In this document: positions 44,615-51,262 of the stretch, piece by piece
Numbering within the stretch: the stretch's first letter is position 1
Layout of the letters: each line of letters starts with the position of its first letter
Assembly (NCBI GenBank): GCA_025454955.1
Contig: JALONL010000023.1
Span: forward strand, 1 to 64,000
Length of the DNA: 64,000 nt
From: Bacteroidia bacterium
GTDB lineage: Bacteria; Bacteroidota; Bacteroidia; Palsa-965
Reading direction: 5' to 3'
Program-made: the position numbers and the translations under genes
The notes under the pieces: generated by a model
The model's input: the letters and a program-made list of their open reading frames with translations, nothing else
What the model was told of the DNA's origin: nothing
The model's database searches: none

Positions 44615-45186
44615 ACACGGTTCATATCGGGTTGCACACCAGAAACAGCCGGACGCTGTTCGCGCAACTGGTTTTCGTTCACACTCAGCAGGCGTATGCG
44701 GTAGCACACCGAGGGCATGTGTTTTGCCCCGAGCATTCCCCACACCTGATTGAGTTCGAGATAAGTGAACTTTTGCATATCGAAAACCAGTTTATCCAAT
44801 TCCGGAGCCTGTGCACCGGCATCGTTGCGCTGCATGGTTACATTGGCCTGAAAAAAAGCAATCACGCCCGAAATAAAACGAAGCGCCTCTGCATAGTTGC
44901 CAGCCGGGAAATGCCCCGAAAACAGCACATGCAGATTTACATACACCGGCGCATTTACCGATGAAGTGCGCCCTGCACCCGAAAACTGCCCGCCGGTAGC
45001 CGTGGTAATTTTCTCCGGCTCGATATTGAGCAGCGTGGCTACAATTTTATTGTCCTGCAAAACTGCCGGAGAACCATCATGATTCACCAGCGACGAAAGC
45101 ACCACCACGTCTTCACTGAGTCCGAAACGAACCCTGAAGAACTGGTTCATGGAACCTGTTACCTGCCGGAGTACTTCATCAATCAT
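44611..45186 (-). CDS. DUF4255 (Pvc16-like) eCIS cap protein
   Basis: 191 aa. MIDEVLRQVTGSMNQFFRVR, VLSSLVNHDGSPAVLQDNKI, VYVNLHVLFSGHFPAGNYAE and LDKLVFDMQKFTYLELNQVW match the Pvc16/DUF4255 family, which terminates the tube and sheath at the far end. First gene of the block. The frame extends to 45252, but the conserved N-terminus starts at 45186. Confidence 0.9.
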   Translation of the reverse strand: MIDEVLRQVTGSMNQFFRVRFGLSEDVVVLSSLVNHDGSPAVLQDNKIVATLLNIEPEKITTATGGQFSGAGRTSSVNAPVYVNLHVLFSGHFPAGNYAEALRFISGVIAFFQANVTMQRNDAGAQAPELDKLVFDMQKFTYLELNQVWGMLGAKHMPSVCYRIRLLSVNENQLREQRPAVSGVQPDMNRV

Positions 45187-45249
45187 ACAAGAAATTGTAG
45201 GGGCATTTCTGGCGTACTGCCTCTTCTCTTCATCCGAATCAGTACCGAA

Positions 45250-45257
45250 CAAACATA
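45250..45257 (-). promoter_or_regulatory. Candidate promoter (-7 box) of eCIS operon
   Basis: Minus-strand TATGTTTG, 63 nt upstream of the first eCIS start. A second candidate, TATCTTTG, lies at 45428-45435. Neither has an obvious -33 partner. Confidence 0.4.
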
Positions 45258-45814
45258 TAATCTATTTATATATCTTTTTCTCCGCTTACCGCATTTGAAC
45301 TAAATCTGTTTATAACTTGTTTGGGGAGGCTGCATCAATCTAAATTCATTAATTACCATCTTACTAACAGGTTATTAACAAATAATATTATATAATATAT
45401 TGATTTTCATGTAATTAACAATTATCACAAAGATATATCCGTTTGAAAACGACTATATATTTATACAGGTAAAAATACCTGTTTAGGACTTTCCTGAATA
45501 GTACTAATCACAGCTACGAAAGAGAAATCAGGCAAATTTACCCGAAACATATTTTTTAAATTGAAACATTTAATTGAATTTGACCCGTATGAAACTGCCC
45601 TGAAATGTCCATTCAAAATTATTCCTTACCTGCCACGCGATTATCATTTTTTGATTTTGTGGTTTTAGCTGCGAATTGATTGTGAATGCTCCATAATTAT
45701 CGTCGCTCAAAAACAGGAGACTGTATAATTCCGCAATTTACATTCCCATAAAGTCTTCGACTGGTTTTGGTAATAACCTCCCGAAAGTAATTGTGTCGGC
45801 AGCAGGGTTTTGCG
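45258..45814. other. AT-rich divergent intergenic region
   Basis: About 560 nt between the eCIS operon and queD, strongly AT-rich. It holds promoter candidates for both sides but no gene or repeat that I can support. Confidence 0.55.
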
Positions 45815-45822
45815 TATTTTTG
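45815..45822 (+). promoter_or_regulatory. -7 box of queD-like gene
   Basis: TATTTTTG, 19 nt before the ATG at 45842, with a TTG about 21 nt further upstream (45791-45793). Confidence 0.5.
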
Positions 45823-45841
45823 AAGTCTATCATAAAGTTGC

Positions 45842-46300
45842 ATGTACCTGCCCACCATCAGAGTTACCAAGAGCTTCAATTTTGAGATGGCCCACGCATT
45901 GCCCGGGCACGAAGGCCCCTGCAAACATATTCATGGCCATACTTACTTTTTGCATGTGACCATAGCCGGAAAGCCCAAACAGCAGCCCGGCGAGTCAGAC
46001 AATGGCATGGTAATAGACTTTGGCCATTTAAAGAAAATCATCCGCGAGCAGATCATCGACCAGTTCGATCATGCCCTTGTGCTTCCCGAAGAAAGTCGCG
46101 CCGCCCTGGCTCCATTGCTCAACGACCCGCTGTTTACCCGTGTACACTGGATGAATTTTCAGCCCACCTGCGAATTGCTGCTTGTACACTTCATGCACAT
46201 TATCCGTCAGCATTTACCGGCTCACATCAAACTCATCAGCCTGCGTTTGAATGAAACGCCCACTTCGTTTGCGGAGTGGTTTGATTCGGATAATTTGTAG
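45842..46300 (+). CDS. queD: 6-carboxy-tetrahydropterin synthase / PTPS family
   Basis: 152 aa, slightly longer than E. coli QueD. It converts dihydroneopterin triphosphate to carboxy-tetrahydropterin in queuosine synthesis. Zinc ligands are visible: His in EMAHALPGH and the HGH of CKHIHGHTYFLHV, with the catalytic Cys three residues before the first of these His. MVIDFGHLKKIIRE, then DHALVLP and LNETPTSFAEW complete the family. A pyruvoyl-tetrahydropterin-type activity cannot be excluded. Confidence 0.88.
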   Translation: MYLPTIRVTKSFNFEMAHALPGHEGPCKHIHGHTYFLHVTIAGKPKQQPGESDNGMVIDFGHLKKIIREQIIDQFDHALVLPEESRAALAPLLNDPLFTRVHWMNFQPTCELLLVHFMHIIRQHLPAHIKLISLRLNETPTSFAEWFDSDNL

Positions 46301-46611
46301 TGGTGCTTCCAGGCACTAGTTTGTTTGGAAAGTCAGGTTGATTTATGGGCATCTCTTAAAACCCGAAATCTCTTCGTTGGACTCATCACGAAAGTCCTCA
46401 TTTATTCCCCAAAACTAAGATTCTTGTTCTTTCGCCAGCCCCAATCTTTCGAGATTTAAGAAATACCCATTTGTTTTGCAGGTTAATTTTCTCCTTAAAG
46501 TCTTCTCTAAAAGGCATTTTATGAGTGTCAAACCAACTGCGCTAAAAAACACATTATAGTACCATTATTATCGGTAATTTTGACAAAGTGTATAAATCAC
46601 ATCAAAAAACA
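46301..46611. other. AT-rich region upstream of hipB
   Basis: No gene found. It contains a possible -7 box TAATTTTG at 46575-46582 about 150 nt before hipB, and leads into the inverted repeat at 46612-46633. Confidence 0.5.
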
Positions 46612-46633
46612 CACTAAAATAATATATTTAGTG
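46612..46633. promoter_or_regulatory. Candidate HipB operator
   Basis: CACTAAA-N8-TTTAGTG, a perfect 7-bp inverted repeat in the leader of the hipBST genes, 30 nt downstream of the possible -7 box. HipB-type regulators bind such palindromes to autorepress. Unproven. Confidence 0.45.
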
Positions 46634-46735
46634 CATAATATCGCATCCAAGCAATCCTTAGAAAAACACAATAAAATAAAATTATTCTTGATTTCTACTG
46701 ACAAATGAGTAAATTGCAGCTTAAATCATATCATA

Positions 46736-46951
46736 ATGCTAATTATTGAGATAGGAAAAATTATTAAGAAAAGGCGGAAAGAGTTGAAAATGACACAACC
46801 CTACCTGGCTGAATTAGCGGGTATCAGCCATAATACACTTTATAAATTAGAGCGAGGCCAAACCAATGCTACGCTTGATGTGGTAGGTAAAGTGGCCAAT
46901 GTGCTTGGGTTGGAAATAATTGTACAGGTGAAAAAGGAAATTAATACATGA
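46736..46951 (+). CDS. hipB: HipB-type antitoxin (XRE-family HTH)
   Basis: 71 aa, one helix-turn-helix: EIGKIIKKRRKELKMTQPYL, AELAGISHNTLYKLERGQ, then TNATLDVVGKVANVLGLEI. DNA-binding autorepressor of the module. Its stop overlaps the next start by 4 nt. In tripartite HipBST systems HipB is an enhancer of neutralisation rather than the main antitoxin. Confidence 0.88.
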   Translation: MLIIEIGKIIKKRRKELKMTQPYLAELAGISHNTLYKLERGQTNATLDVVGKVANVLGLEIIVQVKKEINT

Positions 46952-47277
46952 GAAAAGCGGAGGTATATAGAAATGGAATTTTAGCCGGAGAACTGATAGA
47001 GGAATCTCGTAATCTGTACATTTTTAGATACGATGATACGTATTTCTACAACCCCATACTACCAGCCATCAGTTTAACATTACCCAAAACTGCTCAGGAA
47101 TACTCTAGCTCATACCTTTTTCCGTTTTTCAGCAACATGGTAGCAGAAGGAATGAACCTGTCTATACAGGAAAACTACCTGAAAATAGATCCTGAAGATA
47201 TAATGCAATTACTTGGAGCCACAGCCGCAAACGATAGCATTGGCGCAGTAACCGTAAAACTTATCGAGATACAATGA
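46948..47277 (+). CDS. hipS: HipS-like protein (HipA N-terminal subdomain)
   Basis: 109 aa matching the N-terminal subdomain 1 of HipA: KAEVYRNGILAGELIEESRN, IFRYDDTYFYNPILPAISLT, LPKTAQEY, FPFFSNMVAEGMN. As a separate protein it corresponds to HipS of HipBST modules, where it is the antitoxin that blocks the kinase. Overlaps both neighbours by 4 nt. Confidence 0.82.
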   Translation: MRKAEVYRNGILAGELIEESRNLYIFRYDDTYFYNPILPAISLTLPKTAQEYSSSYLFPFFSNMVAEGMNLSIQENYLKIDPEDIMQLLGATAANDSIGAVTVKLIEIQ

Positions 47278-48305
47278 ATACGTTTGAAATAAAATACTGC
47301 CCATGCACATTGGCCGAAGGATTTGACACGTACAGTCCGGCGGGATTGCGCTTGCTTTTCGACAGGAAAAGGATAAGCCATTTGCTTGATTTTGATGCCC
47401 CCGGAAAAGACAAAGAAATAGCCGAACGATTAAGACAAAATAGTAAAACTATATCCATAAGCGGAGCTCAGTTTAAACAGTCTCTGGTAATTGAAAAGGG
47501 CAAACTACGATTAACCGAACCGGGCGAATCAGGCAAGTATATTCTCAAGCCAATTCCGTTACGCCCCCCGTTTGATAATGAAAATGAGCTGCCGGCTAAT
47601 GAACACCTTACCATGCAAATTGCACGACAGGTGTACGGCATTCAAACCGCTGAATGTGCATTGGTTTTTTTTACCAACGGCGAACCGGCCTATATTACCC
47701 GCCGTTTTGATTATGCCCCCAACGGCTCTAAAATTGCACAGGAAGATTTTGCCTCTCTTACCGGGCGAACCAAAGTTAATGACGGCGAAAATTACAGACA
47801 CAGCGGAAGCTATGAAGATGTAGCTAAATGCATGAAAATGTATGTACCTGCCTACGCGGTGGAAATAGAGAAATTATTCGAGAGAATTATTTTCAACTAC
47901 CTGTTCTGCAACGGAGATGCGCATTTAAAAAACTTCTCGCTACGGCAAACTCCCAGTGGAGATTATATTCTCAGTCCGGCCTACGATTTACTGAATACAC
48001 TACTGCATATTCCCGGCGATTCATTTTTTGCATTAACCGACGGGCTTTTCGCTAATGACTATTACACGGAAAGTTTTCAAGTTTTAGGATTTTATGCGTA
48101 TGATGACTTCTATGAGTTTGGGGTTAAAACAGGAATGTTGGAAAAACGTATAAAATTGATTTTAAACAAATACCGCACAAAAAATGAGTTTACACTAAAG
48201 CTGATTACTACCTCATTTTTATCACCAGAGGCAAAAGAATTTTATATCCATCACTATCTCGACCGGCTGAGTATGCTGAATAATTCGTTTATGAAAAGGA
48301 TTTGA
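47274..48305 (+). CDS. hipT: HipT-like Ser/Thr kinase toxin
   Basis: 343 aa, the kinase part of HipA without the N-subdomain. The Gly-rich loop with autophosphorylatable serines is ISISGAQFKQSL (Ser61, Ser63). KYILKP carries the ATP lysine, NGDAHLKNFSL the catalytic Asp and Asn, and LSPAYDLLNT the metal-binding Asp. All active-site parts are intact, so it should be an active toxin. HipT of E. coli O127 phosphorylates tryptophanyl-tRNA synthetase and HipA phosphorylates GltX; the target here is unknown. Confidence 0.88.
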   Translation: MNTFEIKYCPCTLAEGFDTYSPAGLRLLFDRKRISHLLDFDAPGKDKEIAERLRQNSKTISISGAQFKQSLVIEKGKLRLTEPGESGKYILKPIPLRPPFDNENELPANEHLTMQIARQVYGIQTAECALVFFTNGEPAYITRRFDYAPNGSKIAQEDFASLTGRTKVNDGENYRHSGSYEDVAKCMKMYVPAYAVEIEKLFERIIFNYLFCNGDAHLKNFSLRQTPSGDYILSPAYDLLNTLLHIPGDSFFALTDGLFANDYYTESFQVLGFYAYDDFYEFGVKTGMLEKRIKLILNKYRTKNEFTLKLITTSFLSPEAKEFYIHHYLDRLSMLNNSFMKRI

Positions 48306-48349
48306 TTGCCTCAGAGGCATTCAATACAGATTCGTTTACTTACAGCGCC

Positions 48350-48727
48350 CTACTCATCCCATTTCCGCGAAACGGATAACGCCTCGCCCTGTGCATTCTG
48401 CTCGGCTAATGTCCACCCGTCGGTAATGGTAGTTTCGAGCCATACTTTGCCCGATTTACGGAATACCTGCACAGAAAGGCCGTAGTGGCTGAGAAATTCC
48501 TGTTCGAGTGCGGCCACCGTCATGGCAGGTGTGATCTGGAGATCGCCTGAAGAATGGGCGGTGCGGCATTCGCCAAGGGTGCGTGCTTTAAGCATCTGGC
48601 TGCGGGGCGAGGGTTTGCCGGCCTTGTGCGGGCGCGAAAAAAACTCAAGGCGGAGAAAGGGGAAGTTGCGTGCAAATTCTTCCTGTATATCGGCAACCGA
48701 ACGTGTATCGGAGATCGTAATATTCAT
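48350..48727 (-). CDS. Hypothetical protein
   Basis: 125 aa, no signal peptide or membrane segment. Two similar halves are suggested: each has an acidic helix plus strand (VADIQEEFARNFPFLRLEFF and VAALEQEFLSHYGLSVQVF), so the protein may be an internal duplication. It ends in KSGKVWLETTITDGWTLAEQ. A promoter-like TAGTTTTG (minus strand, 48775-48782) lies 47 nt upstream. Function unknown. Confidence 0.65.
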   Translation of the reverse strand: MNITISDTRSVADIQEEFARNFPFLRLEFFSRPHKAGKPSPRSQMLKARTLGECRTAHSSGDLQITPAMTVAALEQEFLSHYGLSVQVFRKSGKVWLETTITDGWTLAEQNAQGEALSVSRKWDE

Positions 48728-48847
48728 CGCTTAAAATGACCGCAGGATAATGGCAATGCCTTTTACGGACAATACAAAACTATTGTATATGCGATGCTGC
48801 TAAAATGATCTTCATCAGCCGGCTGTAATGACAGCCGTCAGAACCTG

Positions 48848-49906
48848 TCAGTTCTTCATCTTGCGCAGGCGGTCGTAACTGAGTACGGTGATGGTGCCGC
48901 CCTTTACTTCTACCAGTGCTTCTTCCTTAAAATCGCTGAGTGTGCGTATGGTGGTTTCGGTGGCTGTGCCGGCAAGGTTGGCGAGGTCTTCGCGGGAAAT
49001 GGTCATGGTGAAGGTTTCCTCTTCTTCGCGGCGGTAGCGGTTGCAGAGTGTAACCAATGCTTCGGCCACACGCTTGCGTACCGAGTTGTAGGCCAGTTTA
49101 AGCAACTGCTCTTCCTTTTCGATGAGGTTGTCGGAGAGCAGGCGGATGAAACGGCGCGACACTTCGGCATTGCGGTAGAGCAGCGAGAAGAAATCTTCTT
49201 TGGGAATGAGGCATACTTCGCTGTCTTCGAGTGCGGAGGCCGAATCGGAATAAGGCTTGTCTTCGAGCAGGGCGAGGTAGCCAAAGAAATCGCCGGGTTT
49301 GTAGAGGCCGGTAATGAGTTCTTTGCCCTGTTCGTTTACCATGCCGGTTTTAATTTTTCCGCTCACCACCATGTAAATGCCTTTGGGGAAGCTATCCTGC
49401 ACGTAAATGCTTTCTTTCTTGCGGCAGGCCCGCACATCGCGTCCGGCCGAGAGTTCGCGCAGGGCTTCAAATCCTTTGGCTTCGTTTACAAACTCGTTGA
49501 GCCCGGAAATGTCGCGGCTGAAATCGCGGCGCACGCGTTCTGATTTTAGCAGGCGGCTTTCAATGGCATTGAGCAGTTCGATATCGTCGAACGGTTTGGT
49601 TACATAATCGTCGGCACCCATTTCCATACCGCGGCGCAATTCGCTGCGTTCGGCCTTGGCCGAAAGGAAAATGAAAGGAATACCGGCTGTAGCTTCGTTT
49701 TTGGAAAGCAGATGCAGCACGCCGTATCCGTCGAGCACAGGCATCATAATGTCGCACACAATCAGATCGGGGTTTTCTTTCATGGCTTTTTCCACACCGT
49801 CTTTTCCGTTTTCGGCGGTGATTACCTGATAGTGCGCGAGTTCGAGAATTTCGGCGGTGTTCTCGCGCATATCTTTATTGTCTTCAATAAGCAGAATCTT
49901 TTTCAT
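48848..49906 (-). CDS. Response regulator with cNMP-like and Crp/Fnr HTH domains
   Basis: 352 aa. Receiver domain at 1-120 (ILLIEDNKDMREN; phospho-acceptor Asp52 in CDIMMP; Lys in YVTKPF), then a Crp-type beta-roll (about 150-260; FPKGIYMVVSGKIKTGMVNE, LYKPGDFFGYLALLED), then a Crp/Fnr winged helix (about 280-345; ISREDLANLAGTATETTIRT). The recognition helix keeps the Glu and Arg (ETTIR, compare FNR ETISR) that read TGA half-sites. No FNR-type cysteine cluster, so it senses through phosphorylation. Its start overlaps the kinase stop by 4 nt. The likely targets are the divergent cbb3 oxidase genes. Confidence 0.9.
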   Translation of the reverse strand: MKKILLIEDNKDMRENTAEILELAHYQVITAENGKDGVEKAMKENPDLIVCDIMMPVLDGYGVLHLLSKNEATAGIPFIFLSAKAERSELRRGMEMGADDYVTKPFDDIELLNAIESRLLKSERVRRDFSRDISGLNEFVNEAKGFEALRELSAGRDVRACRKKESIYVQDSFPKGIYMVVSGKIKTGMVNEQGKELITGLYKPGDFFGYLALLEDKPYSDSASALEDSEVCLIPKEDFFSLLYRNAEVSRRFIRLLSDNLIEKEEQLLKLAYNSVRKRVAEALVTLCNRYRREEEETFTMTISREDLANLAGTATETTIRTLSDFKEEALVEVKGGTITVLSYDRLRKMKN

Positions 49907-51108
49907 TGCGGAAAGCGGAGTGTGAAAGTGGTGCCATGATTTTCGCGGCTGACAAAGGTAACCGAACCGTTCATGAGTTCGGTATGTTTGGCCACAATAT
50001 GCAGCCCGAGACCTGTACCCGGTATATGTGCGGCATTGCGGCCCCGGAAGAAACGGGTGAAAAGATGCTTCTGATCTTCTTCCGGAATGCCAATGCCCTG
50101 ATCGGTGATGTGAATTACCAGCTCGTTGTCTTCCACTCCGGCATTTACTGATACAGTTTTACCGGCAGGCGAATATTTGATGGCGTTGGAAACCAGGTTG
50201 AAAAGAATATGCTTGAGTAGTTTGGAGTCGATGGTGATTTCTTCGGGGCAATGGCATTCTGATACCAACAACACATCAGTGCCTGCAAGCGGTTTCAGTT
50301 CGGTAAGCACTTCGGCAATGAACGGGCAGATTTGCGTAGGCTCGGGATGCTGGGTGAGTTTTCCTTCTTCGAGTTTGCTTACCGAGAGCAGGTCGTTGAG
50401 GATATCGTTGAGGTGCGTAATGGAATTTTTGATGCGCTGCACATGCTTGGCCTGTTTGTCTTTGTCGTTGGTTTCGCCGTATTTGGTAACCAGCGAGAGC
50501 GACGAGAGCATGGTAGCCAGCGGCGTGCGGAACTCGTGCGAGGCCATTGATACGAAACGGGTTTTGAGTTCGTTCAGTTCGCGTTCTTTCTCGAGTGCGG
50601 CGTGCAGTTGGTCTTTAGTTTTCTGAAGTTCGTCAATCGCTTCTTCGAGAATAAGTGTGCGGTTGCGCACCTGCCGCTCAAGGTCGGCCGAATAGTTGTG
50701 CAGTTTTTCTTCGGCCTGTTTGCGCAGGGTAATGTCAACCACGAAGGCAATGACATACTTTTCATTATTCCGGGTAAAGGGGCTGAGACTTATTTCAACC
50801 GGAAATTCACTGCCATCTTTGCGGCGGGCGAATAAATCGCGGTTGGCACCCATTTTACGTGGTTCGGGATTTGTGGTGTAGGCATCGTGCCGCGCAGCGT
50901 GGCTGCCTGCATATTTTTGCGGCACAAGCATTTCCACCCGGTTGCCAAGCATTTCTTCCTGGCTGAAGCCAAACATAATGCAGGCACTCGGATTGCACCG
51001 TACCATTTCGCCGCGTTGGTTCACAACCACTATTCCTTCCGATGCGTGAAGGAAGAGTGCTTCGGCCCCCTCTAAACTATCCATAAATGATGATTCCGAT
51101 TTCGCCAT
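49903..51108 (-). CDS. PAS-domain sensor histidine kinase
   Basis: 401 aa, no membrane segment, so a cytoplasmic sensor. PAS domain at about 15-130 (LFLHASEGIVVVNQRGEMVR, RRKDGSEFPVEISLSPF), a coiled coil, then HisKA (FVSMASHEFRTPLATMLSSL; His about 193) and HATPase_c (HILFNLVSNAIKYSPAGKTV, DQGIGIPEEDQKHLFTRFFR). The frame extends to 51294, but the family start and the divergent promoter region favour 51108. Cognate partner of the adjoining regulator by overlap. The signal is unknown. Confidence 0.92.
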   Translation of the reverse strand: MAKSESSFMDSLEGAEALFLHASEGIVVVNQRGEMVRCNPSACIMFGFSQEEMLGNRVEMLVPQKYAGSHAARHDAYTTNPEPRKMGANRDLFARRKDGSEFPVEISLSPFTRNNEKYVIAFVVDITLRKQAEEKLHNYSADLERQVRNRTLILEEAIDELQKTKDQLHAALEKERELNELKTRFVSMASHEFRTPLATMLSSLSLVTKYGETNDKDKQAKHVQRIKNSITHLNDILNDLLSVSKLEEGKLTQHPEPTQICPFIAEVLTELKPLAGTDVLLVSECHCPEEITIDSKLLKHILFNLVSNAIKYSPAGKTVSVNAGVEDNELVIHITDQGIGIPEEDQKHLFTRFFRGRNAAHIPGTGLGLHIVAKHTELMNGSVTFVSRENHGTTFTLRFPQ

Positions 51109-51157
51109 CAAAGTAAAAACAATCGGCCAAATTAGAACCGTGCCGGGCGGCAAAATA

Positions 51158-51169
51158 TGATATTCATCA
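51158..51169. promoter_or_regulatory. FNR/Crp-type palindrome between kinase and ccoI
   Basis: TGATATTCATCA has the TGAT-N4-ATCA core of FNR boxes. It lies in the 154-bp divergent gap, 49 nt before the kinase start and 93 nt before ccoI. It fits the Glu/Arg pair in the recognition helix of the local regulator. Confidence 0.5.
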
Positions 51170-51262
51170 GTTTTTAACCTGCCGATGATCTGAAATTCAT
51201 ACTGTACACTGCTGACCCGTCTCATTCCGCGCCCCGATAAGTGCAGGTAGTTTAGCAGCCGT

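Noticed and set aside
32735..45186. Prophage or type VI secretion system
   Set aside because: No terminase, portal, capsid, lysis or integrase genes, and no TssB/TssC, TssJLM or ClpV; the set fits an eCIS.
50760..50960. FixL-like heme-binding PAS domain in the histidine kinase (RHD motif with a later Arg)
   Set aside because: The segment is about 4 residues shorter than in FixL between the His and the Arg, and the RRKDGSEFPVEISLSP signature belongs to a widespread non-heme PAS group.
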